Origin: Butyriboletus loyo
Taxonomy: Eukaryota; Basidiomycota; Agaricomycetes; Boletales; Boletaceae
DNA: 64,000 nt
Assembly (NCBI GenBank): GCA_038093515.1
Contig: JBBPSI010000017.1
Location: 1-64,000 of the forward strand
Reading direction: 5' to 3'
Part shown: positions 1 through 10,331 of the stretch, piece by piece
Layout: each line of letters starts with the position of its first letter
Position numbering within the stretch: the stretch's first letter is position 1
Position numbers and translations under genes: made by a program
Notes under the pieces: model-generated
What the model saw: the letters and a program-made list of their open reading frames with translations, nothing else
What the model was told of the DNA's origin: nothing
Database searches by the model: none

Positions 1-765
1 TCATTCCGTCACTCTCCTCTCCACGATCAGCCGATGCTTGCCGTCGTTCGCCTTGCCGCCGAGAAAGTCTTTGTTCCTCTCACGATTGGGGGTGGTATCA
101 AGGACACCGTAGATCCTGACGGTACCAAACGCTCAGCAGTCGAAGTAGCTGGAACATACTTCCGCGCTGGTGCCGACAAAGTTAGCGTCGGCTCTGAGGC
201 CGTCTACGCGGTCGAGAAGCTACGCGCAGCGAATAATGTCGGTGACGGTTCTAGCGCGATCGAGGCTATATCGAAGGTGTATGGTAGCCAAGCTGTTGTC
301 GTCTCAATCGATCCAAAGCGGGTCTACGTGAATCCCGTTACATACGATGGGCCGTACAGAGACGAGCTCGTCTACGGGCAGGATAGTGGCCCCGATAAAC
401 GTAGCGAGGCTTGGTGGTATCAGTGCACTGTCTCTGGAGGACGAGAAGCACGCCCAGTCTCGGTTGTAGAGCTGGCGAAAGGCGCACAGAAGCTTGGAGC
501 CGGAGAGATCCTACTCAATAGTATCGACAGGGATGGAACGGGTCTTGGTTTTGACCACGACCTGATTCGGATGGTGAAAAACGCTGTGTCAATCCCGGTG
601 GTAGCAAGCAGTGGAGCAGGAACCAAAGAACACTTTGTAACCGTGTTCAAGGAGACCAATGTAGAGTCTGCTCTGGCTGCCGGAATATTCCACCGGGAGG
701 AGGTGAGGATAGAGGACGTGAAAAGGACACTAGAAGAAGCGGGGTTCAATAGTAGAGTTATGTAG
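1..765 (+). CDS. HIS7: Imidazole glycerol phosphate synthase HIS7, C-terminal cyclase part (5' end outside window)
   Basis: Cyclase (HisF-like) half of the fused glutaminase-cyclase that makes imidazole glycerol phosphate and AICAR in histidine biosynthesis. The frame is open from base 1, so the ATG at 34 is internal: residues before it read SFRHSPLHDQP, which matches the family just upstream of the first barrel strand. Visible barrel motifs are VPLTIGGGIKD, GADKVSVGSEAVY, VVSIDPKRVYV, GAGEILLNSIDRDG (catalytic Asp region) and IPVVASSGAG. The stop is the TAG at 763-765. The N-terminal glutaminase domain lies off the left edge. No intron is seen in this part. The cytosolic role and fusion architecture are family knowledge; the match itself is strong. 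Confidence 0.95.
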   Translation, partial: SFRHSPLHDQPMLAVVRLAAEKVFVPLTIGGGIKDTVDPDGTKRSAVEVAGTYFRAGADKVSVGSEAVYAVEKLRAANNVGDGSSAIEAISKVYGSQAVVVSIDPKRVYVNPVTYDGPYRDELVYGQDSGPDKRSEAWWYQCTVSGGREARPVSVVELAKGAQKLGAGEILLNSIDRDGTGLGFDHDLIRMVKNAVSIPVVASSGAGTKEHFVTVFKETNVESALAAGIFHREEVRIEDVKRTLEEAGFNSRVM

Positions 766-934
766 ACTTCGGGTCATCACTTATTACTTCGTTCAGTTAC
801 GTATTGATACGAACCAAGGGTGGTCCGGGTCTAAGGAGTAGAAAGAACACGGTAGGGTGGTAAGTAAATATATACTTCATCGTGGGTACGTTAAATGGTC
901 ATGGGAAACTACACCAAGCCCATGTATGGTGAGC

Positions 935-2044
935 TCAGCAGTATTCCGGGAACGCAAACGGGGATAATAAATCGTAGTTGTATAGACCGATTGCATAAGC
1001 CTCGAGAGCCTGCGCTCGCTCCATGTCTTCGTGGGTCAGATCAAGACCAAAAGCGGAATCGTTGCAGTGGAAAGTATCAGGGGTAAAGTCGGCTGTCAAG
1101 GTACAGAGAGGAGAGTACAGTTCGACAGGAGAAGGCGGTGACGACTCGGAAGGTAAAGTTGCTTCGGGTAATGAGCAAAACAGCAAAGGGTCATTATAAT
1201 CCACAGTGAGAGGCACCTGAAGATAGCGTAAAAAGGTGAGCCTGGGTTACGCTTATCGACAGGGGAAACTCACATCTGTCTGAGGGTCGATGGGGTATGA
1301 TGATGGCTCGGGTAACGGCGCCGCTGTTACCTGTACCATGGGGGGAGATCCATCGGTTCGTTCAACCGATGTATCCATGCGCGACTTTTGCGGGGCCGAA
1401 GCTAACACAGATGGAAAATGAGTTGATGGTGCATGAGGCCGGTCCACGGAGGCCACCGTAGGACCTTGCGAACGCTCGCAAGACGTTTTCCTCGTCCCCG
1501 ATGGCTGTCGCTTCATAGGACGAAAGCGATAATGGGGGTAGAGGCGAGCGTGCTCCTCTCTCTCTCTATCAGCCAGCACCTTATACCGATTTCTGTCTGA
1601 AGTGGTGAGCTGCTTCCAGGCGTCAGCGGCCCGCTTGGAGAGCGTTTTCACGGAGTAACTTGTAGAGTCGTCATCGTCCTGCGATTCCTGAGAACCCTGC
1701 GAATGCTCGCGAGAGTACTCGCACCGAAAGATGATGAAGGCGTTACGGGGACGCGGGATCCAGCTAGGATCGCGATTCCGGTTACGCTGAGATCGGCGGT
1801 CGGAAGAGGGGGCGATGGGGGAGCGGGAGACGCCCTTCAACGGAGCCAAATAGGCAGAGTGGGACGGAGAGCAAGTCTTCGGAGATGTGGTGTCGAGAGG
1901 GGGACAAATAGAGCTAAGAGATGTGCTCCAAGACGAAGGGAAGGGCTTGATGGTCGTGAAATTCATGTCGTGAGATACGTTCACGTCCTCGTCGTCACCC
2001 CTGGTGGGGGACCAGCCATGGATGACATCGTTGACCGTCTGCAT
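935..2044 (-). CDS. HMG-box transcription factor, two exons
   Basis: Predicted 350-residue DNA-binding protein. Exon 1 is 2044-1274 and exon 2 is 1216-935, joined across a 57-nt intron (GTGAGT donor at 1273, CAG acceptor at 1217) in phase 0. A single HMG box starts near residue 95 with IPRPRNAFIIFRCEYSREH and continues through LSKRAADAWKQLTTSDRNRY and a basic end, HARLYPHYRFRPMKR. The rest is Ser/Pro-rich and looks disordered. Basidiomycete proteins of this form include mating and fruiting regulators (prf1- and pcc1-like), but nothing here decides which. No pheromone receptor or homeodomain pair lies beside it, so it is not evidently a MAT locus. The family call is strong; the target genes are unknown. 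Confidence 0.85.
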
Positions 2045-3290
2045 AGTTGAGGGGGATATGATGACACGGGTCGGAAGGATTTTCCCCCGAAGTGGGGTAT
2101 GCTATAAGTTTATCAGTGGTGGTCTTGACAGGCGCAGAGAAATTTTTCGTATATAGTTCTGAAAGTGAGAACGAAAAACGGATACATAGAGGGACTCATT
2201 TGGGAATTGAAAATCAAAACTTCGATCAAGTAATTTACCGCTATTCGACAACTGCTATACCCTTTTGTTGGATAATTTTGGAAGTCGTCGTTGGGCCAAA
2301 TTAGCACCTTAGTGTAGTGGAAGCTGAGGGTCTGTCAGGCCTGTAAGCAAGCGGTTGTCGTGACCTTCATAGGGTCGGCAAAGGGTTCAAACCCAAATAG
2401 CCCGACCTGTGAAATGACTCGCTAACAATTAACCCATGCGGCGCACACCATCGATAGGAAATCGACAGAGCGGAAGCTGGCGAGCCATCCCGGTGGCAAC
2501 GTCAGAACTGTGGTCGTACGTAGGGACTCCCCGAGGAGATTAAATTAAGACTTTGTGTGCGTCGACCTGGTACTAGATCTGAATCACCTTTGGGTCGCAG
2601 AGTGGGGGGGAACTTTGCATTGGACGATACGGTTCAGTTTCCGGATATGGCAAGTTCGACACCGAGTCGACGTACCTAGATCGACATGCCAAGCAAGCTC
2701 GGTGCTTGACAGGAGCTCCCCTCCATAAGTGCAATGTCTCAGACGGGCCATTGTGCTCAGAGCCGCCCGGTGGCGACATTCAAGATCGCGACGGGCCGGG
2801 TGACAGCGCTCCACACTCACACCAGCACAGTCAACCACGTCCGATCCATGAAACGCTGCTATCAATTGTCCAGAATGAGGACGGCCTATACGTCGTCCAC
2901 GCCCTCATCAATGGTCGGACCCTTTGTCCAAAATCGGCGGACGATGGTGAAGAAAGCCGAGGTAGGCTGACAAACCTGGCCGATCTTCTATCGATCGTTG
3001 CGCGTACCGTACCCAATGACATGCCAGCGGTGACCACAGATTCTTCCACTATTGCCAGCTGTCGACATTCGGTAGTCAATATTTCGACCTTGACGCTCGA
3101 GTTCCGCGCATTTGAATTCCCCATTGGAATAACCGGATTTATATCTGGAAGTGTCATGGATGGAGTCTGCTTCTTTGGTTCGACACTTTTCCGATAGTAG
3201 GAAGACGAGAATGATGTTGCACGCTTGTTGACGCGACGGTTGACCTGGGTGTTGATTTCCCCACGGGTCCGTCTCTCGTACTACCCGAGC
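2045..3290. other. Intergenic stretch, no confident gene
   Basis: About 1.2 kb between the HMG gene and the methyltransferase. Open frames exist on both strands, for example 2706-3197 (+), which would give 163 residues, and 2988-3533 (-). None shows a recognisable motif, consistent splice sites or composition that sets it apart from chance. The first few hundred bases should hold the HMG-gene promoter and the last few hundred the methyltransferase promoter. A short nested inverted repeat lies at 2373-2407. Confidence 0.4.
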
Positions 3291-4248
3291 ATGTCGCATC
3301 ATGATCCCATCCACGACCGAGAGACCCTCCACGTGCATGCGCACCACCATCTGAATCATGAATCTTACACCCCGCATACACACAACCCACTCGGCGCGCC
3401 GGTGGACACGTACGAAACAGCGAACAAACACTGCTTTGACGCAACAGCGCACCAGTACGACAATCGCCCCGGTGTACAAGAAGCCGCAGAGAAAATCGGA
3501 CAAGCCATGAGAGCAACCGGGTTGTTCAAGCAAGGTATCACGACCGTGATGGATTTCGCGTGCGGAACAGGTGAGCCAAAAGGGGTGTCTACTCGATCGC
3601 TCTACGAAAGTTTTTTTTTTTTTCGATGGCGATCCTTCACACCATCGAGTCTTTCACCGCTTCCTCATCACTCATGGTCTCTTTCCATAGGTCTCATCTC
3701 CCGCGTATTGGCGGCAGGGGACCCCAAGTCGATCGTCGGCGTCGATATCAGCCAAGGAATGGTCGACCAGTACAACAAGATCGTCAGTGATCATGGTATC
3801 CCGCCCGAAGAAATGAGAGCTATCTGCGCCTCCCTGCACGAGAAGAAGCTGCAAGGCATGACCTTTGACGTGATCATTGTGAGTAACCCGATAGTGTCCA
3901 ACAGAGATGGCGCATGGAAGCGATTCAAACATACCCTGTCTCGCGCAGTGTGCATCCGCCTATCATCACCTCACCTCCATCGACGAGGTGACAGAGACCC
4001 TCGTCACGACGTATTTGAACCCGGGGGGATCGCTGCTTGTCTCAGACATTGTTCACGGAGAGTCGGCACACGAAATATTCCCCGAGGATGCTCGTCATAT
4101 CGTCGCACACAGAGGAGGGTTTACGGAGGAAGAAATCCGGTCTACGTTCGAGAATGCAGGTTTGAAAAACATAACCTTCGAGATTATCGCACGTGCAAAG
4201 CATGCTGGACATCCCGTAGACCTATTCCTTGCGAGAGGCGACAAATAG
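3291..4248 (+). CDS. Class I SAM-dependent methyltransferase, three exons
   Basis: Soluble methyltransferase of about 255 residues, substrate unknown. Exons are 3291-3570, 3691-3878 and 3949-4248. The 120-nt first intron contains a long T run, and the 70-nt second intron ends TCGCGCAG. Motif I is MDFACGTG, split by intron 1 after the codon base of Gly; motif II is SIVGVDISQGMV; a post-I segment MTFDVII leads across intron 2 to CASAYHHL. The N-terminus is His-rich (HVHAHHHLNHES), which might bind metal, though this is inference. The start was chosen because family similarity begins near YETANKHCFDATAHQYD and the ATG at 3291 is the nearest clean one. It is convergent with REV1, whose stop lies 99 bp away. 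The general family is clear and the reaction is not. Confidence 0.85.
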
Positions 4249-4346
4249 ATTTCGGTGGTATTCAGTTCCAGGTATGCCCTCGTTTGTGTCGTGAACTAGA
4301 GATATCAAGTGTACGATAGTCATGAGATATGCAGGTATACGTTAAG

Positions 4347-7300
4347 TCACGTCAAAGTCAATGTTCCTCCGAAGCGTTTCCGTGCGGCCACATCGACTCT
4401 GTCCTTCACTTCACGAAACGCTTTCCACCAAGCCTTGCCTACAACTTCCGACGTACCCCGCTGAGTGGCTTGATTTACCTCGATTTGATCTCCCTCGTGT
4501 ACCCCCCACCTTCGACGCAACAGGACAAGCCACCATTTCATCACAGCGACCGTTTTCTCCATACCCGCATCGGAAAACTCCACGCTCTGCACAAGAAACT
4601 TGCAAAAGAAATCGACATCCTTTTGATTCGGAGGGTATTCCTCGAAGCCTTCCACCCACGCTTCGATGACACGCTGTACGTCGTCCGTCTCGCTGAAGGA
4701 GAGTTTCTTCCCCTCTTGCTTACCCTGCTGCTTCAGCGTCGGGGGACGGGAACGGTACGCTTTCGGCGGCGGTTTCTTTGGATGACAAGGTCTTTTTTCA
4801 CGGGTTGCGCGAGTCGTATCTTTGATCACGAGCCGCCGCTCGCTCAAGGCACCACCTTTTTTGGTATGCCGAGCCATGACCAGTTGTTCGCGCTGCATGT
4901 CGACGGGCAACACGGCGAAGACATCTGGGTCGATGTCCAGCTTGCGTAGTTCGGTATTGGAGACTCGCACCGTAGATGCGCTTGCAGGCGTGTCGCGTTT
5001 CGCGAACAGCATGCTCTTCTTTGGCGAGATGCTGCTCCCTGATTTAGGTGCAAGCTGTTGTGTGATACGTTTCACGTTCGGACCCTTGGTTGCCGCTACT
5101 TTGGGGGGTGGTGAGGTGATTGGTGCGGGTGAAGCCTCGGTGACCATGGGCGAGTGTGATCGACGTCGATACTCGTCTTCCAGTTCTTTTCGGATGTCTT
5201 CTGGTAGCGCTTCCAAAACCTCCATGTCGACTTGTGAGAAGGACGGCAAGCCGACCTGGTCCACGTATTTCTGTTCAGGTGTATCAGCAGTTATAGCTTC
5301 ACCTTGCGAAGACGGTGGCTGAATCACAAGCTCGGGTGTATCATCGAGCTCAGGCTCTGGTGGTGCCGGACCTTTCGACATGGGTTTTCTACCCGCAGCC
5401 TGGAAGGGCAGTCTCGCCTGTCCGACGTCTCCGCTCCGGCTGTTTTCCAACTTTTGGATGTGGATACCTATCCCACGAAGTTCTGCCGGATCGAAACCCC
5501 AGGACTTGAGTAGTCGCCAAGCATGGTCTCCGATGTCCTTGCTGTCGCTCGTTGCCTGGCCTTGCGCGTTCGTCAGCGCTGTCTGCTTGTTGAACGATTC
5601 GCAAAGCCCATGACCCATGAACTAGAGGTACTTTGAACACTCCTCTCATCAAATGAAGGACTTGAGGCGTACCTTTGGTGCCTCCTTGGGAGCACTCGGA
5701 TCACGTTTTAGAATCTTGAATGACAACAAGCGACCACGCATAGAAATGCTATCCAAGCGTCTGGCCACTTCCTCTGCCATACGGTACACAAACTCTTTCG
5801 CTTGCTCGTTGTTCTCAAATCGGATACCATACTACACATCCTCAGCATTATCTTATCCGCTAAAAAGGGAAGAAAAAAAAACGCACGTTGATATCACAAG
5901 ACATCGACTTGCGAGGTTTGTCTGATTCGAGTTTCCGATCGTCGATGCCGCGGATGGCCTTGTAGAGCGTCTCCCCAGTACCCTTTCCCAGCGCCTCGCA
6001 GAGCTGAGCCTTGCTCCGTGTCATCAGCTCACCCAGGTTCGTCACGCCGAGTTTCTCCCTTGCTTTTTGCCGCGTAGAATGGCCAAAACCATGCAAGTCG
6101 CCGATATCGAGCGGTTCGAGAATTCGTTGTACGTCTTCGTTCTTGAAATGGAATAATCCAGCGGGCTTTGCCCGGCGCGTGGCAAGACGAGCGAGTTGGA
6201 TGTTCTCTGCGATACCGATGCTGACTGCAGGGACGATCAGCAGAGAGTTTGTCGCAAGATACGATATGTATACCCTCGCATCCTGTGGCTTGTTTCACCT
6301 GATCTCTGATAGTTTGTGCAAGAGTGACCGCAAAATCGTCTGCAGAGAACCGGGAAGCTGACATCAGACGAGCGACAGCGGAGGACACGTCTATGAGAGC
6401 CTCGTCAACAGAGACCGCTTGAAGATCGTCCGCGTGACGCATCAAGATGGTATAGAATTGAAGCGAAAATGACTTGTATCTAGTAGTTTCAAAATGAATG
6501 AAGACATCTATCACGCATCGCCGAGCCAATCGACTCACCGCTCAAATTCATAAGGGAGAGTGGCTACTTCAGGACACAACTGGCGAGCTTGTCGCAAACT
6601 ACGATGCAATTTCAGACTGACCTGACAGTGCGTTTCAACAAAGCAAACTCACCTCATACCGTTTTTAATACCGAATTCCCTCGCCTCGTAGCTGGCGCTA
6701 GCAATCTCACTCGTGCTGGAAGCACCACCCTGACTTCCCTGAGAATGGCAAACAACCACAGGCTTCCCCCGAAGTTGAGGTCGGCTTACAAGGCCAGCAG
6801 AGACGAAGAAACAATCAAAATCGCAGTGCATGATAACCCTCTCAACATCTTCCGCTTTCTGCTTGCCCTTAGCTCGAGAAGGAGACCTAAGAACCAACTC
6901 TGCGCTCCTCATGCTAAACTCATCCGTAGAGTTTGTCTGTACGCCAGAAAAGGCCCGCTCGTGACTGTCGTCAAGCGGGGCATCAAGCGCACCATTCTCC
7001 GCACGTTCTTGTGCCTCCGCCACGAGATCTTTAAGCTCTGCCTTCCAAGTAGACAAATGATGCAGGCGCGAATTCTTGTAGAAGCCCTCGATAAAGTCCG
7101 GCGCGATGGATGTATGCGCCGCTCTCCACCGAGGATTAGCCATCACGCGTTCAGCCATCTCATTTGAATGGCGTGCGGCGTAATCGGGAACGCGCGCAAT
7201 GTCCTCTTCTGTGTCGGGTTCTGTCACATAGAGGGGACGTGGCACCCATTCGGAGGCAGAGTCCTTTGGTTCCGCTCCGACTTCTTTGGTCGGGTCGGTA

Positions 7301-8120
7301 TTTCCTTCAGCCCCAGCTCCACTGGAACTGGATCGTCCGGCCTGTGGCGCAGACGTCGACGACGTCGGTTGAGCGGCCCGTAACTGTAGCGTTGCCTGAC
7401 CGGTCTGTGAGCCCTGAGACTGCTCCGACCTATCGCCCGGACGAAAGATATAATTCGTCCAGGGAAGGAGAGATCCAGAAGCTACACTGTCCAGAAGCCA
7501 CTCAGGCCTGACCACCTTCATATGCTTAAACTCTTTAACTTTGGCTGCAGTGAGCGAACACGTCACGACGTGAGTCCTATGGGACAAGTGTCACACGCAC
7601 AAGGCCAACAGCACAGCGTATCGCACGTACACGATCGATTTCTTGTCAAGATATGGTTGGAATACGCCGCCATGCTGAAGAAGAAGTCTCCGGATATCCT
7701 GGACCGATGGCTTCGTCCAGCCATTCACCTAATCAGATCCAATTCTCGATTGACACGATTCCCTCCAAGAACATAAAGTAGAATACGGAGACGCACGTAT
7801 ACGGAGATGCCTTTAAAGATATCGCTCTTCCCCTCACTGCTCGCCTCCGTGCCCACCACGCTCACGTTCTGAATTTGCAACTTGGCACGTTTCCGCCGCA
7901 TATACTCTCCGAAATGACCGAACCGAGATGCACCGTATATATCCCCATCTTCTTCCGAGATATACTGCGACTTTCTCTTCGTGCCTGCCGCGCTCAACAT
8001 GTCGACACGGTCATCGGGGCAAAGGCGTTCGCGAACGTGTTTCAGGGAGGTCTGGATGGCATTTCCAGGGTTGTAATCTGTCTCGTCAACCGGGATGACA
8101 TCTCTCTCGTTTATCTCCAT
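4347..8120 (-). CDS. REV1: DNA repair protein REV1 (Y-family deoxycytidyl transferase), multi-exon
   Basis: Translesion synthesis protein acting in the nucleus with polymerase zeta. From the N-terminus: a BRCT domain spread over the first exons (SDIFKGISVYV, then VNGWTKPSVQDIRRLLLQHG, then THVVTCSLTAAK and VVRPEWLLDS); the polymerase palm with CDFDCFFV and the catalytic SVDEALID; an HhH-like region LDIGDLHGFGHSTRQKA; the little finger GIGIHIQKLE; two ubiquitin-binding motifs (LPEDIRKELEDEYRRR and LPVDMQREQL); and a C-terminal interaction domain ending TLTLT before the TGA at 4347. Introns are visible at several points, for example after TAC (donor GTGCGT) near 7790 and after GAGCG near 6540. 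Neighbours are unrelated. Identification is strong; the exact exon list needs transcript data. Confidence 0.93.
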
Positions 8121-8310
8121 GATATCGGGGTGCTCAAGAGGCTGAGATGGATTGGCTGGTGCCCCTGCGATGGAAGCTCGTGACTAAGGTGCGGTCCCTT
8201 AGTTGACAAAACAGGAACAAACAACCTGACCTTCGCAGCGACAAAGCGAACTAGTACATTACTAGATTAGTAGAGTGGTATCCCTAAGAATCCATGTCCA
8301 CAATCATCCC

Positions 8311-9820
8311 CTACAGAGATTGAACGACGATCGAAATGTCGTCTAGCCAAGGTACGTCCAAGTCCAACGTCAACACCTTGGACACGTCCACCAGGTCCCC
8401 TCCAAGCCCCTCCCAAAGCAACCGTAAGGCCATATTATCCTTCTCACCTTTCTCTTCCCGCGACTCCACGCACTGCAACCATCGCTCGATCACGCTCCGT
8501 TGATTTTCCCCACAGATATCCGTAAACCCGTCCGAAGACAACACGAGGTATTTCCGCCCACCCTTATGCGACGTGTGGAGGGGATAATGTGTCACCTCGG
8601 GCATGGCAGATATGTAAGGTGGTGTAAAGTTCCTGACGAGGAATTCCTCCCAGAGTGACGTATCCTGACCGCCAGGGAAGAGGTTGTATAAAATACGCCT
8701 CGTGAATTCGGGCGGTTGCTTGAACGGCGTGTCGCCAATACCTGAAGTGACGAAAGCCCGATCAGACGTAAGGCGGTAGCTCGAGACAAGCCCTGAGAGT
8801 GAGACCCAAACTAACATCGAAAAGGAGCGATGGCACCGAGAACTCGACCGTCGACAACACATTCGGGCTCTCCCGGATGCTCGCCCACCACGCGTTCAAC
8901 CTCGCAATTATTGGCGCCATTGTGACTTGTGGTCAACACCTCAAAATTCCACGTCTGGTGCTTGGTCTCCGAAATCATGACTGATCACAAACAGACTCAT
9001 CAGCTGGCGAACGATGTGTGAGAGAGAATCCTCTGTGCCCACCTGCTTGACAGTCGCCGAGATTAGCCAACCACAGATTTTCATGTTCAGGGTCGACCAG
9101 CGCAACAAGCGCGGTAGTGCCATACATGCACAACCGTGCCTTTTTAAAGTTTTGCCCGCCCGTCGCATGGTCATTGAGGATGTCGTAGATCTCCTCGTCC
9201 GGCATATCCCTGACCGACTGCAATCCGCCCGGAAATAAATCCAAGACGTCGTTGGCGATGGCGTCATCAAACGCTTGGATCGCACTGCTGAACATGTCCG
9301 CGATCAACGGTGGTGGGACGGCATGCCCGCGATGCTTGAGCGTTATTTCCTCGAGAAACTCCCGTACGATGATGGGCATGTGATACGCCGCATGTTCCAC
9401 GGTCGCGTCACCGAGATGTCCTGTGGGTGACAACCCCGTCAGGCCCATCCTCAACAAAAAAAAAAAAAAGGGGGCAGTCACTAGCGCCGACTTGCCATCA
9501 AACACAGCCGTGAACGTCCACGTCCGCCCCCCAATATCGAGCCGCTGCATCGTACACCGGTCTTGACTCGTCGTCCCAGAGAACGGCTGAAAGTTGACCG
9601 CGTCTGCACGCCATCGTTCGCAGGCACCGTAGGACATGCTCTGCGGATCGCACGCTTGGGCGAATTTTGCCCAAGCCTCGGATGTTCCGAGACGCGTGAA
9701 GGAGCGTGGCCAGGGGCCGTCTTCGGGTCCGCAGATGGACCCAGGGATGTCGTCATACCATACCTGGGAGGACGCGGACTGGGTCTGTCTGCCCACCACA
9801 GAGCCAACGGACATGATCAT
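8311..9820 (-). CDS. PP2C-type (PPM) serine/threonine phosphatase
   Basis: Metal-dependent protein phosphatase of the pyruvate-dehydrogenase-phosphatase-like PPM branch. Seen in order: FTAVFDG joined to HLGDATVEHAAYHMP (the metal-binding DGH motif), LWLANLGDCQA, a segment giving HPGEPECVVDGRVLGAIAPF, then YLVLSSDGFTDI and a C-terminal PWLDDISIVV (the D-D metal site). The first intron (9495-9421) has a GC donor, GCAAGT, instead of GT, and a T run. An ATG at 9820 follows an in-frame GTG; a second Met at 9814 is also possible. Substrate and location cannot be read from the sequence; a mitochondrial matrix role is typical of relatives but no clear presequence is seen. Confidence 0.88.
9421..9495 (-). 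other. GC-AG intron in the PP2C gene
   Basis: Reading the minus strand, the coding sequence ends GATG, then GCAAGT begins the intron, which ends CCCACAG before GACATCTCGG. Joining gives the invariant Asp-Gly-His of PP2C enzymes in frame (exon 1 is 325 nt, phase 1). No GT donor nearby restores that motif. The intron carries a run of about 13 T. Confidence 0.8.
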
Positions 9821-10331
9821 CACGTCGCAGCGAGGGGGAAGGGGGGGAGGTGTGTGGCGAAAATAGCCGCTCCAGTCGTGCTTAAAACAGTCGACGCTTG
9901 GCCATTACAGGAGAGCAGCTGGGTCCCGATTTATAGATAAATTGTGTGTCCTCCTGTGCACATACACGTGGTCGGGTCAGCACGTAGCCCGGACACAACC
10001 AAGGATAGACAACCGCCGCCATCTGCCGCACCGCACCGACCCAAACACTCGTTCACGCGGTCATATCAGCAGGCCGGCAAGGCACATTCAATATACGTGC
10101 GCTTGCAGCGTTCGTCATGCTACATTAACTACGTGCGTAAGCACTATACTACCGGTATATAATGCAATGGGGCAAAGAGGGTAAACGGATACAGTGACAG
10201 TTGCAAGGGGAAACCATGCTGACAGGGTAGTAGTGAAAAGCATCCATCCTTGTAACGAATCCAATCTAATATCGCATCATGCGTCCATGTGGGGAAAAAA
10301 CTCAAAACACCTGCGAATGCTGGCAACCGTT
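9821..10331. other. Intergenic stretch upstream of the PP2C gene
   Basis: About 0.5 kb between the PP2C start and the stop of the cysteine-rich membrane protein gene, both on the minus strand. It should hold the PP2C promoter and the 3' UTR of its upstream neighbour. I see no coding signal, repeat or RNA gene. Confidence 0.4.

Noticed and set aside
1703..2050. 115-codon plus-strand frame overlapping the HMG gene
   Set aside because: It lies antisense to the HMG-box exon and its composition is explained by that exon's codon bias.
2320..2410. Possible tRNA (B-box-like GGTTCAAACCC and a GTGTAGTGG A-box-like segment)
   Set aside because: The T-arm pairs only two of five bases, the anticodon arm does not form and no acceptor stem matches upstream.
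2706..3197. 163-codon plus-strand frame upstream of the methyltransferase
   Set aside because: No motif, no homologous pattern, and frames of similar length on the opposite strand; likely chance in GC-balanced DNA.
4329..5322. Plus-strand frames of 166 and 206 codons in the REV1 3' half
   Set aside because: They are antisense to REV1 exons that carry conserved UBM and C-terminal motifs.
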